Shown one piece after another: positions 1 through 4,818 of a stretch of 7,120 nt of DNA. The stretch's first letter is position 1. Each line of letters opens with the position of its first letter. Under the pieces are notes generated by a model. That model made no database searches and had not been told where the DNA came from. It was given only the letters and a program-made list of their open reading frames with translations. Both the position numbers and the translations under genes were made by a program. The stretch is from DATNBT01 sp964579765 (GTDB lineage: Bacteria; Acidobacteriota; Vicinamibacteria; Vicinamibacterales; CAVVIG01): assembly GCA_964579765.1 (NCBI GenBank), contig CAZOIK010000254.1:1-7120 (forward strand), read 5' to 3'.

Positions 1-228
1 GCTCGCGGCGACGATCGCCAGGCCCGTGGCGCTCGGTCGCCCCGGGGCTTGCCGAAAGCGCTCGCGGCGGCGCCAGGCGAAGTACAGCGCGGCCGGCACG
101 ACGAGGAAGCCGTGCGAGTAATTGCCGTCGGTCGCCCAGGCATGGACGAGATCGGCGGCGACGTGGCGGTACAGGACGGCGGACGCCGTCAGCAGCATCG
201 CGCCGGCGGCAACGGCGGGTGTTTTCAT
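1..228 (-). CDS. Exosortase, N-terminal part (runs off the window edge)
   Basis: Exosortases are multi-pass inner-membrane cysteine proteases/transpeptidases that recognise C-terminal sorting signals such as PEP-CTERM; they usually sit beside exopolysaccharide genes. The 76 visible residues start with a hydrophobic helix (about residues 5-28), then the family's N-terminal signature: W31, a short polar stretch, YSHGFL at 37-42, a second helix and a basic W-R-R-R turn at 52-55. The catalytic Cys, Arg and His of the family lie in the C-terminal half, beyond position 1, so activity cannot be judged. The ATG at 228-226 overlaps the stop of the preceding small gene (ATGA), and no Shine-Dalgarno sequence is visible, so translation is probably coupled. 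The YSHGFL context makes another membrane-protein family unlikely; the exosortase subtype cannot be told from this part. Confidence 0.85.
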   Translation of the reverse strand, partial: MKTPAVAAGAMLLTASAVLYRHVAADLVHAWATDGNYSHGFLVVPAALYFAWRRRERFRQAPGRPSATGLAIVAAS

Positions 229-398
229 GGCGCCGAGGGCGTGTCACGCTTGAGGGCATGCGCGCCGACGGCGAGGCCGGCGCCGAAGAGCAGGAGCGTC
301 AGCGCCTGCGGCGACGAGGCGGTGGCAACGGATGTCCACGCGGCGACGGCAATCAGCGTCAGCGCGAGGGCAACACGGAACGGGGAACGTGCGGTCAT
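225..398 (-). CDS. Small two-helix membrane protein coupled to exosortase
   Basis: This 57-residue protein has two hydrophobic segments (about residues 8-25 and 31-49) separated by a short polar T-A-S-S-P turn, and a basic then acidic tail. It is probably a hairpin-like inner-membrane protein. I do not recognise a family and assign no function. Its TGA stop overlaps the exosortase ATG, so the two genes form an operon, and a role with the exosortase is inferred from that only. Longer starts exist (ATG at 431, TTG at 455). I chose the ATG at 398 because codons 399-431 lose the G/C third-position bias (AGT, ATT, GCT, GAA) and contain the sigma-54 element. No Shine-Dalgarno sequence precedes any candidate. 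If the sigma-54 element is used, transcription would begin about 2 nt before this ATG, giving a nearly leaderless mRNA. Confidence 0.65.
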   Translation of the reverse strand: MTARSPFRVALALTLIAVAAWTSVATASSPQALTLLLFGAGLAVGAHALKRDTPSAP

Positions 399-410
399 GG
401 CGGCGGATTC

Positions 411-426
411 AGCAATCACGCTGCCA
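411..426 (-). promoter_or_regulatory. Sigma-54 (-24/-12) promoter for the exosortase operon
   Basis: The minus strand reads TGGCAGCGTGATTGCT. Against the RpoN consensus TGGCACG-N4-TTGC(A/T) only the C and G at consensus positions 6 and 7 are swapped, and the diagnostic GG-N10-GC spacing is exact. The predicted start is near 400, 2 nt before the ATG at 398. Sigma-54 control fits what is known of exosortase systems, which often carry the NtrC-type regulator PrsR with its kinase PrsK. Neither is in this window. Confidence 0.6.
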
Positions 427-476
427 CTCATCTGGCGCCGGGTTTGCACCGCCAATTCGCGGACACCGGCGTTTAC

Positions 477-495
477 GCGCCGCGTTTCGCGGCGC
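477..495. promoter_or_regulatory. Perfect GC-rich dyad, possible enhancer site
   Basis: The 8-bp arms GCGCCGCG and CGCGGCGC flank a TTT centre, a perfect inverted repeat in the intergenic region between the exosortase operon and the PHP gene. Its centre is about 86 bp upstream of the predicted sigma-54 start, a typical distance for an activator (enhancer) site. It could equally be a hairpin or chance self-complementarity in GC-rich DNA. Binding by a PrsR-like activator is inference. Confidence 0.35.
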
Positions 496-539
496 CGGTC
501 GTGGGCGTATGTCCCGCCGCCGGCGCCGTCGATGTCCGT

Positions 540-561
540 GCGCCCGATGAGCGCCCGATGA
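540..561. repeat. Tandem 11-bp direct repeat
   Basis: GCGCCCGATGA occurs twice, head to tail and without mismatch, 27 bp before the PHP gene start and about 140-160 bp upstream of the predicted sigma-54 start on the other strand. An 11-bp period is roughly one helical turn, so paired protein sites on one DNA face are possible. A simple slippage duplication is the alternative. Confidence 0.5.
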
Positions 562-588
562 CGGGCTCCTTATGACACGTCACTTTGT

Positions 589-1299
589 ATGCTGAAGGCC
601 GACTTTCATCTCCATACCGCCGACGATCCGATCGACTGCATTCCCCACTCGACGTACGAGCTCATCGATAAAGCGAGCGCGCTCGGATTTCACGCGCTCG
701 CCGTCACGCTGCACGACGCCCAGTTCGACGTCGCCCGTGTCCGCGACTACGCGCGCGACCGCGGCATCGTCCTGGTGCCGGGCGTCGAGCGCACGCTCGA
801 AGGCCGCCATGTGCTGCTGCTCAACTTTCCGCCGGAGGCCGAGCGGGTCGCGAGCTTCGACGCACTTGCGGGTCTGCGGCGCCGCTGTCCCGAAGGCCTG
901 GTCGTCGCGCCGCATCCGTTCTTTCCACATGCGAGCTGCCTGCGCGGGCTGCTCGACCGGCACGCGCCGCTCTTCGACGCGGTGGAAGTGAACGCGTTCT
1001 ACCTTCGCTCGATCGACTTCAACCGCGCCGCCGTACGCTGGGCGCGCGCGCACGGCCGTCCGCTCGTCGGCAATTCCGACTCGCACCGCCTCTCGATGCT
1101 CGGCGCCACGTACTCGCTCGTGGACGCCGATCCCGGGAGTGACGCGACCGCGATCTGCGACGCCGTCCGCCGCGGCCGTGTGTCGGTGCGCACGCGTCCG
1201 CTGGCCGCGTTCGAAGCGGCCGCCTACCTGGCGAGCATCCATACCGCGAAGTGGAGGGGCGTGCGATCGGCCGTCCTGGCTGGAGCGGCCCAGGGGTGA
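589..1299 (+). CDS. PHP-domain metal-dependent phosphoesterase
   Basis: This 236-residue PHP-domain protein is a TIM-barrel-like metallohydrolase of the family that includes histidinol phosphatase, the PHP nucleotide phosphatases and RNase AM-type enzymes. The metal-binding motifs are in the usual order: DFHLHT at residues 5-10 (H7, H9), H42, GVE at 65-67 (E67), H74, the A-P-H-P motif at 107-110 (H109), then GNSDSH at 161-166 (D164, H166). Hydrolysis of a phosphomonoester or phosphodiester is expected; the substrate is unknown. The start is firm because the first motif begins at residue 5. No Shine-Dalgarno sequence is visible; a TATGAC at 571-576 could be a -10 box giving a nearly leaderless transcript. 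The gene diverges from the exosortase operon and its stop lies 9 bp from that of the opposing receiver gene. PHP-type tyrosine phosphatases occur in polysaccharide loci, but I see no specific link here. Confidence 0.85.
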   Translation: MLKADFHLHTADDPIDCIPHSTYELIDKASALGFHALAVTLHDAQFDVARVRDYARDRGIVLVPGVERTLEGRHVLLLNFPPEAERVASFDALAGLRRRCPEGLVVAPHPFFPHASCLRGLLDRHAPLFDAVEVNAFYLRSIDFNRAAVRWARAHGRPLVGNSDSHRLSMLGATYSLVDADPGSDATAICDAVRRGRVSVRTRPLAAFEAAAYLASIHTAKWRGVRSAVLAGAAQG

Positions 1300-1308
1300 G
1301 GCCGCCGG

Positions 1309-1722
1309 CTACTCGCCGCGCGGACGCACGCGCGCGAGCAGCCGACGCACCTGGCGCAGCAGCAGCGTGTGCTTCAGCGGCTCGGTGAGGATCGCGGTGC
1401 CGCCGGCGCGCACCACCTGCTCGCGAATGTACGCGTCGTCCTGACGCGTGAGGACGATCACCGGGGTGTCGCGCGTCTCGGCGCCGGCGCGCATGCGCTG
1501 GCAGAACGCGAGACCGTCGCCGCGCGGCTCGCCCAGGCGGACGAGCACGAGATCGGGCTGCAGACGCGCGGTCTCGGCGAGCGCGGCGGCCGGATCGGCG
1601 ATGCCGATCACGTCGTACCCGGCCTGCTGCAGGACATTCGAATACGTGTCGAGGCGTTGCTGATCCGGATCCGCGACGAGGACGTGAGGAGCGTGCGCCG
1701 TTGCGATCTCTTCTGTAGCCAT
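1309..1722 (-). CDS. Stand-alone receiver domain, phosphoacceptor lost (pseudo-receiver)
   Basis: This 137-residue protein is one CheY-like receiver domain with no output domain. Fold landmarks are clear: the first strand and acidic pocket (V14-D20, with D18 and D20), the L-Q-P-D-L-V-L-V strand at 54-61, the E-P-R-G-D-G loop at 65-70, and V-I-V-L-T ending at the conserved T92. The residue that should be the phosphorylated Asp is R62, and the near-invariant Lys of the K-P motif is E114 (T-E-P-L at 113-116). Conventional Asp phosphorylation is therefore not expected; the domain probably acts by constitutive or ligand-dependent protein contacts. The start is the first ATG of the frame; an AGGA lies about 20 nt upstream, too far to be a convincing ribosome site. 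It converges on the PHP gene and diverges from the dehydrogenase gene. No histidine kinase is nearby. Confidence 0.8.
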   Translation of the reverse strand: MATEEIATAHAPHVLVADPDQQRLDTYSNVLQQAGYDVIGIADPAAALAETARLQPDLVLVRLGEPRGDGLAFCQRMRAGAETRDTPVIVLTRQDDAYIREQVVRAGGTAILTEPLKHTLLLRQVRRLLARVRPRGE

Positions 1723-1802
1723 GCTGCGATCGCCAACGGCAATTCCTGCGCCAGCACGCCTCGCAGTGCGCGAGAGGACGTGCGCGCGCGCAAGTCATGG
1801 TG

Positions 1803-1824
1803 CCGGCTGACAAGATCCAGCCGG
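1803..1824. other. Stem-loop in divergent intergenic region
   Basis: Arms CCGGCTG and CAGCCGG form a perfect 7-bp stem around an 8-nt loop, about 80 bp upstream of the receiver gene and 90 bp upstream of the dehydrogenase gene. It could be an operator dyad for either gene or a hairpin in the receiver leader. No T-run follows on either strand. Confidence 0.35.
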
Positions 1825-1912
1825 TGAGCCGCACTTTGTCTCCGCGCGCGTGGGCGCGCCTGCAAGAGGCACCGGGACCGCGCTTGGCCGGCATCTTGCC
1901 ACGGTGGTGGCC

Positions 1913-3307
1913 ATGACTACTACGACCTCGTCCATGCCGTTCGCCGCCGCCACGCTTGCCAATCGCATCCGCTCGCGCGAGGCGCGCGCGGGCGTCGTCG
2001 GCCTCGGCTACGTCGGCCTGCCGCTGCTCGTCGAATTCGCGCGCAGCGGCCTTGCGGCGGTCGGCGTCGATCTCGACGCCGGTAAAGTCGCGCACATCAC
2101 ACGCGGCGAGTCGTACATCCCCGACGTGCCGTCGCACGACGTCGCCGCGCTCGTCGGCGCCGGCCGGCTGCGCGCGACGTGCGACTTCGCCGCCGTCGCC
2201 GATCTCGACACGATCAACATCTGCGTGCCGACACCGCTCAGGAAGACCAAAGATCCCGACATGTCGTACATCATCGCGGCCGCCGAGGCGATCGCCGCGC
2301 ACCTGCGTCGCGGCATGCTCGTCATCCTCGAGTCCACGACGTATCCGGGGACGACGGAGGAAGTGGTGCAGCCGATCCTCGAGCGCTCGGGTCTTCGGGC
2401 GGGGAAAGACTTCTTCCTGGCGTTCTCGCCCGAGCGCATCGATCCCGGCAACCCGACCTTCAAGACGCGCAACGTGCCGAAGGTGCTCGGCGGCACGACG
2501 CCGGTCTGCGCCGAACTCGGCCGCCTGTTGTACACCACGGCCATCGAGTCGGTCGTCACTGTGAGCTCGCCGCGCGTCGCCGAGATGGTGAAGCTGCTCG
2601 AGAACACGTTCCGCGCGGTGAACATCGGCCTCGTGAACGAGATCGCGCTGATGTGCGAGCGGCTCGGCATCGACGTGTGGGAGGTCGTGGACGCGGCGGC
2701 GACCAAGCCGTTCGGCTTCATGCCGTTCTACCCCGGGCCCGGCCTCGGCGGCCACTGCATCCCCGTCGATCCGTTCTACCTCTCGTGGAAGGCACGGCAG
2801 ACCGGCTTCGAGCCGCGGTTCATCGAACTCGCCGGCGTCGTGAACTCGTCCATGCCGCACGCCGTCGTCGATAAGGTCGTCGATGCGCTCAACACGCAGC
2901 GGAAGTCGCTGAACGGCGCGCGCGTCGTCGTGGCCGGCGTCGCGTACAAGCGCGACGTGGACGACCTGCGCGAGTCGCCCGCGCTCGACATCCTGCACCT
3001 GCTGCATCGCCGCGGCGCCGAGGTCGCCTACGTCGATCCGTACGTGCCTGAGATTGCGCCCGGCGTGTGGGGCGGCGATCGCGCGCTGCGTGCGTCGCCC
3101 GCCGAGGCCTCCACGTTCGTGACGAGCGACTGCGTCGTCATCGTCACCGATCACCGGGCGTTCGACTACGACGTGCTGGTGTCGTCGGCCCCGCTCGTCG
3201 TGGACACGCGCAATGCGATCAAGGCGCGCCATCCGCACGTGTTCCGCCTCGGCGGGCCGAACAGCCAGGGCGATGCCGCGCCCGAGTTGTTCGAATCGGT
3301 GGCCTGA
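1913..3307 (+). CDS. wbpA: UDP-N-acetylglucosamine 6-dehydrogenase, WbpA type
   Basis: This cytoplasmic NAD-dependent enzyme of the UDP-glucose/GDP-mannose dehydrogenase family oxidises the C6 alcohol of a nucleotide sugar to the acid in two steps, supplying uronic-acid units for surface polysaccharide. The 464-residue protein has the Rossmann G-V-V-G-L-G-Y-V-G-L-P at 27-37, E140 in E-S-T-T-Y-P-G, the F-S-P-E-R loop, K227 and N231 in the central helix, catalytic C282 in G-G-H-C-I-P-V-D-P-F-Y, and a second nucleotide-binding domain with the V-D-D-L-R-E-S-P-A motif. The P-G-P-G-L-G-G-H-C context and following S-W-K-A-R resemble WbpA more than UDP-glucose or UDP-ManNAc dehydrogenases; the substrate still needs assay. 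The ATG at 1913 has GGTGG just upstream; an in-frame start at 1850 would add 21 residues unlike the family. The exosortase and c-di-GMP genes around it suggest an exopolysaccharide role. Confidence 0.9.
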   Translation: MTTTTSSMPFAAATLANRIRSREARAGVVGLGYVGLPLLVEFARSGLAAVGVDLDAGKVAHITRGESYIPDVPSHDVAALVGAGRLRATCDFAAVADLDTINICVPTPLRKTKDPDMSYIIAAAEAIAAHLRRGMLVILESTTYPGTTEEVVQPILERSGLRAGKDFFLAFSPERIDPGNPTFKTRNVPKVLGGTTPVCAELGRLLYTTAIESVVTVSSPRVAEMVKLLENTFRAVNIGLVNEIALMCERLGIDVWEVVDAAATKPFGFMPFYPGPGLGGHCIPVDPFYLSWKARQTGFEPRFIELAGVVNSSMPHAVVDKVVDALNTQRKSLNGARVVVAGVAYKRDVDDLRESPALDILHLLHRRGAEVAYVDPYVPEIAPGVWGGDRALRASPAEASTFVTSDCVVIVTDHRAFDYDVLVSSAPLVVDTRNAIKARHPHVFRLGGPNSQGDAAPELFESVA

Positions 3308-3308
3308 A

Positions 3309-3322
3309 CTGTTTGCGAACAG
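3309..3322. promoter_or_regulatory. 14-bp near-perfect palindrome after the dehydrogenase stop
   Basis: CTGTTTGCGAACAG reads the same on both strands except for one T-G pair, and starts 2 bp after the dehydrogenase stop codon. With almost no loop it looks more like a dimeric-repressor site than a terminator. The regulator is unknown. Confidence 0.3.
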
Positions 3323-3375
3323 ATCCGTACTCGACTTCACGTACGCCTCTCCCGCAGGTCGCGCAGATTTACATT

Positions 3376-3406
3376 GTGGCGGCGGCAAGTTACACGCCGT
3401 CGCCAC
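3376..3406 (+). other. 11-bp stem-loop in the leader region of the HD-GYP gene
   Basis: GTGGCGGCGGC pairs with GCCGTCGCCAC (ten Watson-Crick pairs and one G-U if transcribed on the plus strand) around a 9-nt loop. It is the most stable simple hairpin in the 217-bp gap between the dehydrogenase and HD-GYP genes. No U-tract follows, so it is either a Rho-type or structural 3' end for the dehydrogenase mRNA or a structured element upstream of HD-GYP. It does not match a riboswitch I can name. Confidence 0.5.
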
Positions 3407-3460
3407 GTGCGTCGCTCGCTCCACCGGCCGGGTTCGCAGGGAAAGCCTCGCGGGCGCCGA

Positions 3461-3476
3461 TGGCAGAGAAGTTGAA
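3461..3476 (+). promoter_or_regulatory. Sigma-54-like element upstream of the HD-GYP gene
   Basis: TGGCAGAGAAGTTGAA matches the -24 half (TGGCA) and the TTG of the -12 half with correct spacing, but has A where the -12 C is normally found. The predicted start, about 3487, would leave a leader of about 38 nt containing the strong ribosome site. It shares TGGCAG and TTG at the same spacing with the element at 411-426. Confidence 0.35.
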
Positions 3477-3513
3477 GGCGGTCTCGTCGTACCAAGCACC
3501 CACTCTTTTCAGC

Positions 3514-3522
3514 AAAGGAAGG
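3514..3522 (+). promoter_or_regulatory. Strong Shine-Dalgarno that sets the HD-GYP start
   Basis: AAAGGAAGG lies directly before the ATG at 3525, with the AAGGA core 5 nt from the start. It is the best ribosome-binding site in the window. The frame stays open far upstream, through the intergenic gap and into the end of the dehydrogenase gene, so this site is what fixes the start. Confidence 0.75.
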
Positions 3523-3524
3523 CG

Positions 3525-4139
3525 ATGCGGCTCAGGCAACTTGCATCAGTCGGCCATGGTGTGCGTACGGCGTTCGAAGCTCTGACCAGGGCGATCGAGG
3601 CGCGGGACCGATACACCGCGGGACACTCCAGGCGCGTGACCGAGTACACGCTCGTGCTGGGGCGCGCAATGAACCTTCCAGCCGACAGCCTCGAAGTGCT
3701 GCGGCGGGCGAGCCTGCTGCATGACATCGGCAAGGTGGGTGTGCCCGATCAGGTGTTGCTCAAAGCGGGGCCGCTGCTGCCGCACGAGCGCGCCATCATC
3801 GAATCGCACGTGACGATTGGCGTCGAGATGCTGCGCGGCGTGCGGTCACTGCGCGACGTGCTGCCCGCGATTCGAGGCCATCACGAGCGGTGGGACGGGC
3901 TCGGCTATCCCGATCGTCTCGCCGGCGAGTCAATCCACCTGCACGCACGAGTGATGGCCGTCGCCGACAGCTTCGACGCGATGACGTCGGCGCGGCCGTA
4001 CCGGTCGGCGCTGTCGATCGACGAAGCGGGACGACGGGTGCGCGCCGACGCGGGACGCCAGTTCGACGGGGTGGTTGTGGACGCGTTCAACCGTTCAGAA
4101 GGCGAGCTGCGCGCCATCGCGGCGGCCTCAGGCGCGTAG
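3525..4139 (+). CDS. HD-GYP cyclic-di-GMP phosphodiesterase, single domain
   Basis: This 204-residue protein is essentially one HD-GYP domain with no sensor or receiver attached, probably cytosolic. HD-GYP enzymes hydrolyse c-di-GMP through pGpG to GMP with a two- or three-metal centre. The ligands and motifs are present: H34 in T-A-G-H-S, the HD pair H66-D67 in H-D-I-G-K (with K70), H95, the double His H119-H120, GYP at 127-129, and D148 in V-A-D-S-F-D-A. Spacing (34 to 66 to 95) matches characterised active enzymes. The Glu that adds a third metal in some members, four residues before the first His, is Tyr30 here, so a two-metal site is expected. It follows the dehydrogenase gene by 217 bp with its own candidate promoter and a strong ribosome site. 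Activity and partner are inferred from motifs. Confidence 0.9.
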   Translation: MRLRQLASVGHGVRTAFEALTRAIEARDRYTAGHSRRVTEYTLVLGRAMNLPADSLEVLRRASLLHDIGKVGVPDQVLLKAGPLLPHERAIIESHVTIGVEMLRGVRSLRDVLPAIRGHHERWDGLGYPDRLAGESIHLHARVMAVADSFDAMTSARPYRSALSIDEAGRRVRADAGRQFDGVVVDAFNRSEGELRAIAAASGA

Positions 4140-4156
4140 CGGCGCTACCTCGCGCC
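4131..4156. terminator. Hairpin containing both convergent stop codons
   Basis: GGCGCG then TAGC pairs with GCTA then CGCGCC around a GGC loop, with CCT bulged: a 10-bp interrupted stem. The two TAG stops (4137-4139 plus, 4147-4145 minus) form the inner arms. It could end transcription in both directions, though no T-run follows on either side. Confidence 0.4.
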
Positions 4157-4450
4157 GCCCTTCACCATCCCGATCGGCGCACGCGCGCTCGGCATGCGGA
4201 CAATCCGCCCCACGCTCGACTCGGACGGATCGGTCTCGATCAGGCGAATCACCATCCAGCGCACGAGCAGCGGCTTGAGCGCGAGATGCCGGCGCTGCGG
4301 GTGGCCCGGGCAGGTCAGATGATGTCCCCGGCCGCGAAGGTCGTCGCCGTCCGGTGTGCGCAGCAGTGCCGTCAGGCGCGCGAGCGTGTCGTCCATGTCG
4401 GCGGCGTTTCGCAAGCGCCGTGCCCCGCGATCGGGTCGCTGAAGTCGCAT
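4145..4450 (-). CDS. Uncharacterised small protein (possible gene remnant)
   Basis: This open frame encodes up to 101 residues, and I recognise no family. From the internal ATG at 4396 onward, third codon positions are almost all G or C, as in the clear genes here, so it has probably been under coding selection. Before that the codons look less coding (CGA, CTT, CGA, TTG), so a shorter start (M-D-D-T-L) is possible. The product has a helical start, a H-H-L-T-C-P-G-H segment that could bind metal, a hydrophobic L-L-V-R-W-M-V-I stretch and a basic tail. Neither start has a Shine-Dalgarno site. It ends 5 bp from the HD-GYP stop in the convergent hairpin. A short in-frame extension upstream stops at a TAA around 4490, which would also fit the 3' end of a decayed gene. 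Confidence 0.4.
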   Translation of the reverse strand: MRLQRPDRGARRLRNAADMDDTLARLTALLRTPDGDDLRGRGHHLTCPGHPQRRHLALKPLLVRWMVIRLIETDPSESSVGRIVRMPSARAPIGMVKGGAR

Positions 4451-4531
4451 GAAGTCGCCGGCGATGAGACAGAACGAGACCGCCCGCTGTTAGGGTGACC
4501 GCCAATTGTCGAGCTCGGCGCGCTATTCACG

Positions 4532-4558
4532 CCGCCGCGTGGATTATTGCCAAATCGT
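4532..4558 (-). promoter_or_regulatory. AT-richer patch, possible promoter for the 4145-4450 ORF
   Basis: In the 107-bp gap between the two small minus-strand ORFs, the minus strand holds TTGGCA and, 17-18 bp on, GTGAATA. This is a weak -35/-10-like pair in the only locally AT-richer stretch. Beyond it I see nothing in the gap. Confidence 0.2.
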
Positions 4559-4818
4559 CAAGACGACTGCGGCCCCCCTGTCGTGCATGGCGGATCCCCC
4601 GTACGCGATCGCGGGCGACGCGGCCTTTTCAGCGTCAGCGTGCTCGCCGGCTGCGTGTTCCGCTCGATCCACTTCCGGCCCGGGTTCAGACTCCGGCGCG
4701 CGAGCAGTTCCAGGTAGGCGAGCGATCCCGACGCCATGCGGATGGCTTTGCCGTTACGGCTGAGCGCCATCAGACGCAGATGCGCACGGCGCCAGCCCTC
4801 GTCCTCGGCGTGCGTCAC
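4558..4818 (-). CDS. Small basic protein overlapping the GGDEF-EAL gene (GTGA)
   Basis: This 86-residue frame starts at a GTG that overlaps the TGA of the PAS-GGDEF-EAL gene by four bases, the classic arrangement for coupled translation. Codons 1 to about 65 have strongly G/C-biased third positions like the neighbouring genes. The last 20 or so (around T-G-D-P-P-C-T-T-G-G) look less coding, so the true end may be earlier or the gene may carry a frameshift. The product is basic and probably soluble, with a predicted helical core around S-L-A-Y-L-E-L-L-A-R-R and no membrane segment. I do not recognise a domain. If real, it may serve as an accessory to the c-di-GMP protein, inferred from the overlap alone. 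A fortuitous open frame downstream of a GC-rich gene is the alternative. Confidence 0.45.
   Translation of the reverse strand: MTHAEDEGWRRAHLRLMALSRNGKAIRMASGSLAYLELLARRSLNPGRKWIERNTQPASTLTLKRPRRPRSRTGDPPCTTGGPQSS

Noticed and set aside
572..595. Seven-codon upstream ORF overlapping the PHP start
   Set aside because: Too short to support, no ribosome site, and easily explained by chance.
1790..1804. Sigma-54-like GGCAC and TTGC before the receiver gene (minus strand)
   Set aside because: The gap between GG and GC is 11 bases, not 10, and sigma-54 does not tolerate this spacing well.
1867..1882. Sigma-54-like GGCAC-N7-GC before the dehydrogenase gene
   Set aside because: Spacing is right, but the -12 half is CCGCG rather than TTGC(A/T), so it is likely chance in GC-rich DNA.
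3309..3322. LexA (SOS) box in the palindrome CTGTTTGCGAACAG
   Set aside because: The CTGT and ACAG halves are 6 bp apart instead of 8, and no SOS gene is nearby.
3384..3463. GEMM-I c-di-GMP riboswitch upstream of the HD-GYP gene
   Set aside because: Isolated GGCAA, AAAGCC and GCCGATGG words occur, but the first helix with its GNRA loop is missing and the stable stem at 3376-3406 conflicts with the required fold.
1019..3499. 826-codon open frame on the minus strand opposite the receiver, dehydrogenase and PHP genes
   Set aside because: It is the antisense shadow of strongly G/C-biased codons: low-complexity Arg-, Ala- and His-rich product, no domain, and it crosses three well-supported genes.
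3213..3524. N-terminal extension of the HD-GYP protein from the open frame upstream
   Set aside because: The extension overlaps the dehydrogenase end, shows no domain, and the strong Shine-Dalgarno before 3525 fixes the start.
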